From Rhodoferax sp. (GTDB lineage: Bacteria > Pseudomonadota > Gammaproteobacteria > Burkholderiales > Burkholderiaceae_C), in NCBI GenBank assembly GCA_030683195.1, contig JAUXQA010000523.1, positions 1 to 6,005 on the forward strand: DNA of 6,005 nt, read 5' to 3'. Below, one piece after another: positions 1-6,005 of the stretch (position 1 is the first letter of the stretch; each line of letters begins with the position of its first letter). A program made the translations under genes and the position numbers. A model generated the notes under the pieces. The model saw only the letters and a list, made by a program, of their open reading frames with translations. It did no database searches and was not told the origin of the DNA.

Positions 1-399
1 CTTGTCAAAGGGTCGACCATCAGCCAAGCCCACGTCTCGCAAGGCCTTTTTCAATACATCCTTGTCAAACTCCTTGGTCCCAACGAAATCGATATCAGCA
101 ATGTTGGGCCGTTCTTCAACCACGACCACCACTACATTACCATTCACTTCAATTCTCACGTCTTTGAACAGGCCCAACCCAAAGAGGGCTCGAATGGCTG
201 CAGAACCTTTTTCGTCATCGTAAACATCACCCACTCGAACTGGCATCGACACGAACACAGTACCCGGCTCCACGCGCTGCAGGCCTTCAATGCGGATATC
301 TCGCACGGTGAAGGGAGTAACTGCCCAAGCCGAACTTGCCATTAAGACCATAGAGGCCGCGGCGGCACTGGCGCGCCATTGAGTTTGATTGAATTGCAT
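1..399 (-). CDS. bamA: BamA, outer-membrane protein assembly factor (N-terminal part only)
   Basis: BamA is the central beta-barrel subunit of the BAM complex, which folds and inserts outer-membrane proteins; its periplasmic POTRA domains receive substrates. The reading frame runs from ATG at 399 to the window edge with no stop, giving 133 residues of a protein usually near 750-800. Residues 1-26 look like a Sec signal peptide: a short polar start with one Arg, then an Ala/Met-rich core ending in AWA, with cleavage expected after Ala26. POTRA1 begins at about residue 29 (FTVRDIRIEGLQRVEPGTVF) and includes GLGLFKDV at 75-82 and a valine-rich strand ending in EERP (about 89-98). POTRA2 starts at about 99 (IADIDFVGTKEFDKD). 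The next Met codons (17, 20) would destroy the signal peptide, so 399 is the chosen start, although no Shine-Dalgarno is visible. It lies 48 bases after rseP, the usual neighbour. The POTRA3-5 and barrel domains are outside the window. Confidence 0.95.
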   Translation of the reverse strand, partial: MQFNQTQWRASAAAASMVLMASSAWAVTPFTVRDIRIEGLQRVEPGTVFVSMPVRVGDVYDDEKGSAAIRALFGLGLFKDVRIEVNGNVVVVVVEERPNIADIDFVGTKEFDKDVLKKALRDVGLADGRPFDK

Positions 400-419
400 T
401 TTTAAAATTGAAGAAGTCG

Positions 420-445
420 AATCAGTGCTACTGGGAGCGCTGATT
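420..445 (-). other. Imperfect stem-loop in the rseP-bamA spacer
   Basis: AATCAG and CTGATT form a perfect 6-base inverted repeat (420-425 with 440-445). After one mismatch (C opposite A in the minus-strand transcript) a further GC/GC pair extends the stem, around an 8-base loop. It starts two bases after the rseP stop codon and ends 20 bases before the bamA ATG. It is not followed by a run of T on the transcribed side, so it does not look like an intrinsic terminator. It could be an mRNA-stability or translation-control element, or chance; there is no sequence-family match to lean on. Confidence 0.3.
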
Positions 446-447
446 AA

Positions 448-1809
448 TTAACCAAGCAGGCGCGTGATGTCGTTAAACAGGGCAACAGACATCATCAGAA
501 ACAGAATGCCAATTCCGCCTCTTTGCAGGCGTTCAACCCATACCTCGGGGACAGGTTTGCCAACAATTCCCTCCCAAAGATAATACATCAGGTGCCCGCC
601 GTCCAAAACGGGCAGGGGAAGCAGGTTCAAGACACCCAAACTGACACTGATCAGAGCAAGAAACAGCAAATATTGCGTCAAACCGAGACCTGCTGATTTG
701 CCCGCGTAGTCCGCAATCGTCAATGGGCCGCTGAGGTTTTTTAATGAGGCTTCGCCAATGAGCATCTTGCCCATCATCTTGAGAGTCAATATCGATACTT
801 CCCAGGTCCGGGCGACACCCAGCCACAGGCCATCCATCAAGCCGTAGTTGACCATGGTCGACTCCGGCAGGGAGCCCACATAGGCGCCAATTTTCCCGAC
901 TCTTGACTCCCCATCCTGGCGAACGTCTGGCTTCACCGTTATCAGTTGAGGCACACCGGAGCGCTCAATCTTCCAGGTGCTTTCGGGCGGGCCGCCATTG
1001 GAACCACTTGCTCTTATCAGCTGACGCAACTGCTGCCCGTCCACAACCGGTACGGAGCCGACCTGCAACACCAAATCGCCCTCTTTTAGACCGGCTCTGT
1101 CTGCCGCGTCGCCCGGGCTCACTCCAGCTATGACGGGACGTGTAAAAGGACCTACGACACCAATTTTCTTGAATAGTTGAGCGTCTGCGTCCCTGGCAGC
1201 CAGGTCACTGAGCTTGAGGGAGACGAGAGAAACGGTTTTCTTTGGTGGACGGCTGAACTCCAGCTGAACGTCATGTCCTTGCAGGGCACCTCGGGTCAAA
1301 AACCAGCGCAGATCATCAAATGACTCAATATCTTGCAGCTCATCCCCCTCCAATGCAGCGCGCTCAACTCGCTCTCCGCCTAGCAGGCCGGCTCTGGCTG
1401 CAACCGATCCGACATCCGGGCTTGCCAAAATTGCAGAAGCGTGCATCACGCCGCTCCAATTGACGATGGAGTAAAGCAAAACCGCCAGTAACAAATTAGC
1501 CACCGGCCCGGCCAAAACTATCGCAACCCGGAAGCGCAAGGGCTGGGTGTTAAAAGCCTGATGCCTCTCGCTCTGCTCGACTGGCGCCTCGCGCTCGTCA
1601 AGCATCTTTACATAGCCTCCCAACGGCAGAGCGCTGATGGAGAACTCTGTCGGCGAACCTTCGGGCTGCCATCGGTACAACACTTTTCCAAACCCAATAG
1701 AAAAACGAAGCACCTTCACGCCGCAGGCAACAGCTACCCGGTAGTGCCCGTATTCATGGACTGCTACCAACAGTCCGAGGGCAAGCACGAAGGCCAAGAT
1801 AGTCAGCAT
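448..1809 (-). CDS. rseP: RseP, site-2 intramembrane zinc metalloprotease
   Basis: RseP is the inner-membrane protease that makes the second, intramembrane cut in the anti-sigma factor RseA, releasing sigma-E during envelope stress; it also clears remnant signal peptides. The 453-residue product matches the family length (E. coli about 450). The first membrane segment carries the zinc-binding HEYGH at 18-22. A membrane-associated loop follows with GGYVKML at 64-70. The second membrane segment contains AGPVANLLLA at 100-109. Two periplasmic PDZ domains lie at about 126-205 and 221-295. The third membrane segment ends in NLLPLPVLDGGH at 395-406, whose Asp403 should be the third zinc ligand, and a last hydrophobic segment spans about 432-447. 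All catalytic elements are present. The ATG at 1809 follows dxr by 20 bases. The only purine-rich match (GAGG) is about 13 bases upstream, so the ribosome-binding site is weak. Position directly before bamA is typical for proteobacteria. Confidence 0.97.
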   Translation of the reverse strand: MLTILAFVLALGLLVAVHEYGHYRVAVACGVKVLRFSIGFGKVLYRWQPEGSPTEFSISALPLGGYVKMLDEREAPVEQSERHQAFNTQPLRFRVAIVLAGPVANLLLAVLLYSIVNWSGVMHASAILASPDVGSVAARAGLLGGERVERAALEGDELQDIESFDDLRWFLTRGALQGHDVQLEFSRPPKKTVSLVSLKLSDLAARDADAQLFKKIGVVGPFTRPVIAGVSPGDAADRAGLKEGDLVLQVGSVPVVDGQQLRQLIRASGSNGGPPESTWKIERSGVPQLITVKPDVRQDGESRVGKIGAYVGSLPESTMVNYGLMDGLWLGVARTWEVSILTLKMMGKMLIGEASLKNLSGPLTIADYAGKSAGLGLTQYLLFLALISVSLGVLNLLPLPVLDGGHLMYYLWEGIVGKPVPEVWVERLQRGGIGILFLMMSVALFNDITRLLG

Positions 1810-1829
1810 GATTTTTGGGTTGCCTCAGG

Positions 1830-3041
1830 TTAACGACCCAATCGATGAGCAATCTCACCTGCGGCTCTGCGGGACAAATCATCCAAAGCCAGGAGATCTG
1901 CCAAGGATTCCGGACTGCTGGATACAACGGCGTCAAGCGTTTCCAGATTGACCGCATGAATCTGGTCAAAACGCAGGGCTCCGTCAAGAAATGCTGCAAC
2001 CCCCACCTCATTGGCTGCATTCAAAACCGCCGTTGAACCAGATGGCCCTTTCAGTACCGACCATGCCAGAGTCAACCCAGGAAAGCGCTCCGCATGCCCA
2101 TGAGAGTCCAGCGACTCAAAGGTCATGTCTGCCATAGCACCAAAATTCAAGGCTGTGGCACCAGACACCATACGACTCGGCCACGACAGACCATAGGCGA
2201 TGGGCACTTTCATATCCGGCGTACCGAGTTGCGCCACTACCGAGTTGTCTTTGTACTGAACCATGGAGTGAATCACACTCTGGGGATGAATGACGACCTC
2301 GATCTGCTCCGGGGTGACGCCAAAAAGATGCCTCGCCTCAATCACTTCAAGCGCCTTATTCATCATGGTGGCAGAGTCAACCGAAATCTTCCGTCCCATC
2401 ACCCAATTGGGGTGAGCACAAGCTTGTGCAGGGGTCACATCCCGCAGCGTGTGGGGTGCGCGTTGACGAAAAGGACCACCGGAGGCAGTGAGGATGATCT
2501 TGTCGATTTGGGCAGCCCAAGTAGCCTCGTCAGCGGGCAAGGACTGAAAAATAGCTGAGTGCTCACTGTCAATCGGGAGTAATTTCGCCCCTCCTTTTGT
2601 AACGGCGCGCATAAAGAAGTCGCCGCCAACCACCAGTGCCTCTTTGTTGGCCAACAACAGCCGCTTTCCGGACAACGCAGCGCCCAGACAAGAGGCCAGG
2701 CCTGCAGCACCAACAATGGCCGCCATGACCGTGTCGACCAGTTCATGCGAGGCGATCATCGTTATGGCATCGTCGCCCCACAGTACCCGTGTGCTCAGAT
2801 TTAGATCACGGCACTTTTGCTCCAGTATCCGCCCTTGGACCTCGCTGGCCATCACCGCAAATGAGGGCTTGAACTGAACGCATTGCTGCAGCATAGAGTC
2901 AACCCGGGTTGATGCACTCAATGCAAAAACCGTGAATCGCTCAGGATGACGCGCAATTACATCAAGCGTACTAACGCCGACGGAACCAGTCGACCCCAAT
3001 ATGGCGACGCGCTGTGCTGCAGGAAATGTCAGGTCATTCAT
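1830..3041 (-). CDS. dxr: 1-deoxy-D-xylulose 5-phosphate reductoisomerase
   Basis: Dxr (IspC) converts 1-deoxy-D-xylulose 5-phosphate to 2-C-methyl-D-erythritol 4-phosphate with NADPH, the committed step of the MEP isoprenoid pathway, in the cytosol; the family is the target of fosmidomycin. The 403-residue product has the NADPH-binding loop GSTGSVG at 16-22, ANKE at 131-134, and IDSEH at 157-161, giving metal ligands Asp158 and Glu160. TASGGPF follows at 185-191, HPNW at 210-213, then ISVDSATMMNKALE at 219-232 with Ser223, Asn228, Lys229 and the third metal ligand Glu232, and HPQS at 252-255. The segment between the DSEH and SGGPF motifs is several residues shorter than I recall in the E. 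coli enzyme; the spacing after it agrees. Its ATG overlaps the cdsA stop as ATGA, with no clear Shine-Dalgarno, so translation probably depends on ribosomes finishing cdsA. Its product pathway supplies isopentenyl diphosphate used by UppS, encoded two genes upstream. Confidence 0.97.
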   Translation of the reverse strand: MNDLTFPAAQRVAILGSTGSVGVSTLDVIARHPERFTVFALSASTRVDSMLQQCVQFKPSFAVMASEVQGRILEQKCRDLNLSTRVLWGDDAITMIASHELVDTVMAAIVGAAGLASCLGAALSGKRLLLANKEALVVGGDFFMRAVTKGGAKLLPIDSEHSAIFQSLPADEATWAAQIDKIILTASGGPFRQRAPHTLRDVTPAQACAHPNWVMGRKISVDSATMMNKALEVIEARHLFGVTPEQIEVVIHPQSVIHSMVQYKDNSVVAQLGTPDMKVPIAYGLSWPSRMVSGATALNFGAMADMTFESLDSHGHAERFPGLTLAWSVLKGPSGSTAVLNAANEVGVAAFLDGALRFDQIHAVNLETLDAVVSSSPESLADLLALDDLSRRAAGEIAHRLGR

Positions 3042-3895
3042 ATGATGTTTAACAAAGAGTAGAGCATCATGGCCAGCGGCAAGGTGGGGAGCAAGGCATC
3101 AACCCGGTCCAGAATACCGCCGTGCCCCGGCAAGAGACTGCTACTGTCCTTGACGCCTGCACTGCGTTTGACCAAAGATTCAAACAGGTCACCCACCACA
3201 CTCATGGACGCCATAAATATGGCGGCAATACACAGCAACCAGACGCTTTTGGCACCAAGGTCGCTATATAGACTTGGTACAGCAGCCAACATAGTCGAGT
3301 CAGCCCATCGCCAAACAAAGGCGAGAACAACAACACCTGTCATTCCACCCCAAACGCCCTCCCAACTTTTCCCGGGGCTGATGCTTAGCGCCAGTTTGGT
3401 TTGGGTAAAACGTCCCCCCAATGCCCTGCCGGCGAAATAGGCAAAGATGTCGGCCACCCACACCAACACCAAAATAGACATTAAAAAGTTGATGCCAATC
3501 ACCCTCGCCTGCGCAACAGCCAGCCAAGCCAGCCAAAGCGCAAACAGGCCCGAAAAAAGCCTGAGAGGCCGCGGGTAGCTGGACCAGGCTGACACACCGG
3601 CACGCAACAACCAGGCGCTCGCCAAGACCCATGTTGCACCTGCAAAAATCCAGAGCAAATCAAGAGACCGCTCCACCAAACCGAGCCACCAACTCGCTGC
3701 ACATGCCAATGCGCAAGCTCCACCCCAAATGAGTGACATCAATTGGCCATATCCGTTGAGTCGACTCCACTCCCACGCACCAGCGGAGATCATGATCAAG
3801 GCCAACGCAATCAGAGGCCAAGGAGAAGCGTAAAAGAGGGCTGGCAACAAAACAAGTAGCAGTATCAAGGCCGTGATCACACGTTGTTTCAGCAT
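3038..3895 (-). CDS. cdsA: CdsA, phosphatidate cytidylyltransferase (CDP-diacylglycerol synthase)
   Basis: CdsA makes CDP-diacylglycerol from phosphatidic acid and CTP in the inner membrane, the branch-point donor for phosphatidylethanolamine, phosphatidylglycerol and cardiolipin. The 285-residue product is normal for the family and strongly hydrophobic, with several predicted membrane segments, including about 7-40, 54-72, 80-97, 112-130, 135-155, 183-197 and 218-234. The CdsA signature spans residues 240-266: Ser240, Lys243-Arg244, Lys249-Asp250, HGG at 258-260, then Asp263-Arg264 and Asp266. Earlier family motifs are also visible: WVADIFAYFAGR (146-157) and SPGKSWEG (173-180). The start at 3895 is supported by an AAAGGA ribosome-binding site just upstream. 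It follows uppS by 19 bases and overlaps dxr by 4 bases, so it is very likely part of the same transcript. No disruption or missing residue was seen. Confidence 0.97.
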   Translation of the reverse strand: MLKQRVITALILLLVLLPALFYASPWPLIALALIMISAGAWEWSRLNGYGQLMSLIWGGACALACAASWWLGLVERSLDLLWIFAGATWVLASAWLLRAGVSAWSSYPRPLRLFSGLFALWLAWLAVAQARVIGINFLMSILVLVWVADIFAYFAGRALGGRFTQTKLALSISPGKSWEGVWGGMTGVVVLAFVWRWADSTMLAAVPSLYSDLGAKSVWLLCIAAIFMASMSVVGDLFESLVKRSAGVKDSSSLLPGHGGILDRVDALLPTLPLAMMLYSLLNII

Positions 3896-3899
3896 ATAT

Positions 3900-3905
3900 T
3901 CCTTT
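3900..3905 (-). promoter_or_regulatory. Ribosome-binding site of cdsA
   Basis: On the minus strand AAAGGA is followed by four bases (ATAT) and then the ATG of cdsA. It is a good, slightly close Shine-Dalgarno in the 19-base spacer after uppS. It supports the start at 3895 and independent ribosome loading on cdsA. Confidence 0.7.
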
Positions 3906-3914
3906 CACGCCAAA

Positions 3915-4628
3915 TTAGCGCGGCGAACCCCGTTGCTTAAGTTGCTCAGAAGTCTTTCCAAACCGTCTTTCACGCTGGTGATACACAGCAATCGCCTGGT
4001 CCAACGACGCCTCATCAAACTCAGGCCAAAGATCATCGGTGAAATAAAACTCGGAATATGCCGATTGCCAGAGCAGGAAGTTACTGACACGCTGCTCTCC
4101 GCCCGTTCGAATCACCAAATCCGGGTCCCGCACATGGGACAGCGCCATAAACCGGTTCAGATTCACTTCGGTGATGGGCTGCCCCTGGCTGGCCAACTGG
4201 GCAGCGGCCTGAACAATATCCCACCGACCACCGTAGTTAAAGCAGACATTCAGAATCAAACGGGAATTCGACGCGGTTGCGCGTTCTGCCTGGTCAATGC
4301 CATTCGCCACTTTTTCAGACAAACCGGCGCGTTCGCCGGCAAAGTGCAATTGCACACCGTCGGAATTGAGCTGCGGGACCTCCCGAATCAAGGCTTTGGC
4401 AAAAAGATCCATCAAACCAGACACCTCCTCTGCAGGTCGGCTCCAGTTTTCCGACGAAAACGCGAATACCGTCAATACGCTGACCCCGCGTTCGGCACAT
4501 GCCTTGACGCAACGTCTGAGTGAATCAACGCCTTGTTTGTGGCCGGCGACGCGGGGCAAAAAGCGCTTGGTTGCCCAACGCCCGTTCCCGTCCATCACAA
4601 TGGCGATGTGGTGAGGCACAGCGCTCAT
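3915..4628 (-). CDS. uppS: Undecaprenyl diphosphate synthase (cis-prenyltransferase)
   Basis: UppS (IspU) adds eight isopentenyl units in cis to farnesyl diphosphate, giving the C55 carrier lipid needed for peptidoglycan and other surface polysaccharides; it is a soluble homodimer acting at the membrane face. The 237-residue product is of usual length. MDGNGRWA at 12-19 carries the catalytic Asp13; Gly29-His30 and FAFSSENWSRP at 55-65 follow, with the conserved Asn61 and Trp62. NYGGRWDI lies at 131-138. The C-terminal signature runs from DPDLVIRTGGEQR (168-180) through SNFLLWQSAYSEF (182-194), giving Arg174, Arg180, Ser182 and Glu193 as diphosphate and Mg2+ site residues, with the conserved Trp201 nearby. 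ATG at 4628 is the first ATG in frame after an upstream TGA and gives the expected N terminus, but no Shine-Dalgarno is visible ahead of it. The 92-base gap to frr is the longest in the cluster. Confidence 0.97.
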   Translation of the reverse strand: MSAVPHHIAIVMDGNGRWATKRFLPRVAGHKQGVDSLRRCVKACAERGVSVLTVFAFSSENWSRPAEEVSGLMDLFAKALIREVPQLNSDGVQLHFAGERAGLSEKVANGIDQAERATASNSRLILNVCFNYGGRWDIVQAAAQLASQGQPITEVNLNRFMALSHVRDPDLVIRTGGEQRVSNFLLWQSAYSEFYFTDDLWPEFDEASLDQAIAVYHQRERRFGKTSEQLKQRGSPR

Positions 4629-4720
4629 GTCAAACAGCAGATGTGTTGCGGAGATGAATCGTCGTCAAGATGCCCGAAACAAAACTCAGCGCACGAATTG
4701 GCCGACGTCGCGACAGGCAC
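4629..4720 (-). other. frr-uppS spacer, 92 bases, no clear signal
   Basis: This is the longest non-coding stretch in the window. Read in the direction of transcription it holds no GC-rich hairpin followed by a T run, so no intrinsic terminator. It has no purine-rich ribosome-binding site before the uppS ATG. A TTGACG-like hexamer is present but has no matching -10 box at a suitable distance, so I do not call a promoter. Short self-complementary words (TCGCGA, CGACGTCG) near the frr end are too small to interpret. Confidence 0.4.
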
Positions 4721-5281
4721 CTAGACCGCCATGATGTCCTGCTCTTTAGCAGCCACCAACTGATCAATGGAAATGATGTGACGATCCGTAGTCTTTTGGA
4801 TATCTGCCTCGGACCGCTTTTGATCATCCTCGGAAGCCAGCTTATCTTTAACCGCTTTTTTGACTGCTTCGTTGGCATCGCGGCGCAGGTTACGAATGGC
4901 TACCTTGGCGCTCTCACCTTCATTGCGGACGACTTTGGTGAGTTCTTTGCGGCGCTCTTCCGACATGGCCGGCATGGGCACCCGAATCAGATCGCCCATG
5001 GACGATGGATTGAGACCCAAATCGCTGTCGCGGATCGCCTTTTCAATCTTGGCACCCATTCCCTTTTCCCAGGGTTGGACACTGATGGTTCGGGCATCCA
5101 GCAAGGACACATTGGCCACCTGACTGATTGGCACCATTGAACCGTAGTAGTCCACATGGACTGAGTCCAGCAAAGCGGGATTTGCACGGCCGGTACGGAT
5201 CTTGGTGAGGTTGTTTTTGAAGGCAACGATGGATTGGTCCATCTTGACTTCCAGCGTGTTCTTGATATCGGCAATTGGCAT
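4721..5281 (-). CDS. frr: Ribosome recycling factor
   Basis: Frr (RRF) binds the post-termination ribosome and, with EF-G, splits it into subunits so they can start again; it is a cytosolic, tRNA-shaped two-domain protein and essential in bacteria studied. Starting at ATG 5281 the product has 186 residues, matching the usual 185-186. Domain I, the three-helix bundle, is formed by about 1-30 and 105-186 and contains the conserved KIRTGRANPALLD (27-39) at the end of its first helix. Domain II, the beta-rich domain, covers about 31-104 and includes the conserved stretch DYYGSMVPISQVANV (44-58). The conserved arginine-rich segment IRNLRRDAN lies at 129-137. The frame stays open to an ATG at 5326, which would add 15 residues. 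However, 5281 has a strong GAGGAG ribosome-binding site and gives the family length and N terminus, so it is preferred. It sits 59 bases after pyrH, the usual arrangement. Confidence 0.97.
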   Translation of the reverse strand: MPIADIKNTLEVKMDQSIVAFKNNLTKIRTGRANPALLDSVHVDYYGSMVPISQVANVSLLDARTISVQPWEKGMGAKIEKAIRDSDLGLNPSSMGDLIRVPMPAMSEERRKELTKVVRNEGESAKVAIRNLRRDANEAVKKAVKDKLASEDDQKRSEADIQKTTDRHIISIDQLVAAKEQDIMAV

Positions 5282-5287
5282 GTTTTT

Positions 5288-5293
5288 CTCCTC
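5288..5293 (-). promoter_or_regulatory. Ribosome-binding site of frr (decides the start)
   Basis: GAGGAG on the minus strand is followed by six bases (AAAAAC) and the ATG at 5281. It is the strongest Shine-Dalgarno in the window. It shows that translation begins at 5281, not at the in-frame ATG at 5326. Confidence 0.85.
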
Positions 5294-5340
5294 GCTCGGC
5301 TGCTCAAAGTGCGCCAAGCACGACATTGAATTTTGACATA

Positions 5341-6005
5341 TCAGGCGTAAACCAGCGTGCCCTCATCTTCGCCCATGACGACGCGGCGCAAGGCACCGTG
5401 CTTGAAGATAGAAAACACCTTGACAGGCAGCTTTTGATCGCGGCACAAAGCAAATGCAGTTGCGTCCATGATGCCCAGATTCTGGGCCATGGCCTCATCA
5501 AACGAAATTTTGCTGTAACGGGTTGCAAGCGGGTTGGTCTTGGGGTCTGCTGAATAGACGCCATCCACCTTGGTGGCCTTCAAGACGATCTGGGCGCCGA
5601 TCTCTGCGCCACGCAGAGCCGCTGCGGTATCGGTCGTAAAAAACGGATTGCCTGTACCTGCGGCGAAAATAACCACCTTGCCTTCTTCCAGGTATTGAAG
5701 GGCTTTGGGTCGGACGTAGGGCTCTACGACTTGCTCAATGGCAATCGCAGACATCACTCGGGCAGTCAGGCCTGCCTTGTTCATCGTGTCACCCAGAGCC
5801 AGCGCGTTCATCACAGTGGCCAGCATGCCCATGTAGTCGGCTGTGGCGCGATCCATACCTACTGATCCGCCCGCGACACCGCGGAAAATATTCCCCCCGC
5901 CGATAACCACTGCAACCTCGACACCCAGACGAGTAATCTCGGCCACTTCATCAACCATTCGGACGATGGTGTCCCGGTTGATGCCGAACTGATCATCTCC
6001 CATCA
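5341..6005 (-). CDS. pyrH: UMP kinase (5' end cut by the window edge)
   Basis: PyrH phosphorylates UMP to UDP with ATP, feeding UTP and CTP synthesis; the bacterial enzyme is a hexamer of the amino-acid-kinase fold. The visible part is 220 complete codons ending in TGA at 5341. The Met at 6003 is almost certainly internal: the family usually has about 18-20 more residues, including the N-terminal lysine-bearing strand and SGEAL just before MGDD. The two edge bases (TG on the minus strand) fit a Leu codon there. Counting from that Met, visible motifs are the glycine-rich VIGGGNIFRG at 33-42, MDRATADYMGMLATVMNALAL at 50-70 for UMP binding and oligomer contacts, AAGTGNPFFTTDTAAALR at 114-131, LKATKVDGVY at 141-150, and a C-terminal LGIMDATAFALCRD at 176-189. 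The neighbour frr downstream is the usual one; rpsB and tsf would be expected upstream, outside the window. Confidence 0.97.
   Translation of the reverse strand, partial: MGDDQFGINRDTIVRMVDEVAEITRLGVEVAVVIGGGNIFRGVAGGSVGMDRATADYMGMLATVMNALALGDTMNKAGLTARVMSAIAIEQVVEPYVRPKALQYLEEGKVVIFAAGTGNPFFTTDTAAALRGAEIGAQIVLKATKVDGVYSADPKTNPLATRYSKISFDEAMAQNLGIMDATAFALCRDQKLPVKVFSIFKHGALRRVVMGEDEGTLVYA

Noticed and set aside
113..140. Run of near-repeated triplets within bamA
   Set aside because: It encodes the valine-rich strand of POTRA1 that is usual in this family, so it is a protein feature and not a DNA repeat.
444..451. TTAATTAA palindrome at the rseP stop codon
   Set aside because: It arises from the stop codon and neighbouring A/T bases. 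A single 8-base palindrome has no support as a binding site.
2094..2558. 154-codon open frame on the plus strand opposite dxr
   Set aside because: It is antisense to the conserved catalytic core of dxr. Its His/Arg-rich translation is typical of a shadow frame.
3873..4523. 216-codon open frame on the plus strand opposite uppS
   Set aside because: It lies almost wholly antisense to uppS, whose motifs are intact, and its translation has no recognisable domain. It is a by-product of the codon usage of the real gene.
4652..4672. TTGACG-like -35 hexamer upstream of uppS
   Set aside because: No acceptable -10 box lies 16-18 bases downstream (the hexamer there is CACATC), so a promoter call is not supported.
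4670..5140. 156-codon open frame on the plus strand opposite frr
   Set aside because: It is antisense to a clearly real frr, has no family resemblance and no convincing ribosome-binding site.
5309..5321. GTGC/GCAC inverted repeat in the pyrH-frr spacer
   Set aside because: The stem is only four pairs with a five-base loop and no T run after it. It is too weak to call a terminator or regulatory hairpin.

Overview
The window is one uninterrupted block of seven genes, all read from the minus strand. They lie in the order pyrH (5' end cut by the window edge), frr, uppS, cdsA, dxr, rseP and bamA (3' part cut by the other edge). This is the conserved nucleotide/translation/isoprenoid/envelope cluster found in many Gram-negative bacteria. 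The protein sequences, and the BamA amino terminus in particular, look like a betaproteobacterium of the Burkholderiales, probably Comamonadaceae or close kin. That placement rests on recalled protein similarity, not on a search.

In transcription order (right to left): pyrH (UMP kinase) ends at 5341. A 59-base spacer carries a strong ribosome-binding site for frr (ribosome recycling factor, start 5281). A 92-base spacer follows, the longest in the window, with no clear terminator, promoter or ribosome-binding site. Next come uppS (undecaprenyl diphosphate synthase), a 19-base spacer with a good Shine-Dalgarno, and cdsA (CDP-diacylglycerol synthase). cdsA overlaps dxr (DXP reductoisomerase) by 4 bases (ATGA). 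A 20-base gap leads to rseP (site-2 intramembrane protease). A 48-base spacer with a small imperfect stem-loop precedes bamA, of which 133 residues are visible.

Most of the genes serve the cell envelope. Dxr makes the committed isoprenoid precursor, which ends up as the isopentenyl units that UppS joins into the C55 lipid carrier. CdsA activates phosphatidic acid for phospholipid synthesis. RseP relays envelope stress, and BamA inserts outer-membrane proteins. PyrH and Frr link the block to nucleotide supply and ribosome turnover. Short gaps, shared strand and the absence of recognisable terminators suggest co-transcription.

Every catalytic motif checked is intact. There are no frameshifts, mobile elements, RNA genes, CRISPR arrays or inserted accessory genes. 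I see no undescribed biological system here. The items worth a second look are small: leader structure, start-codon choice and translational coupling.
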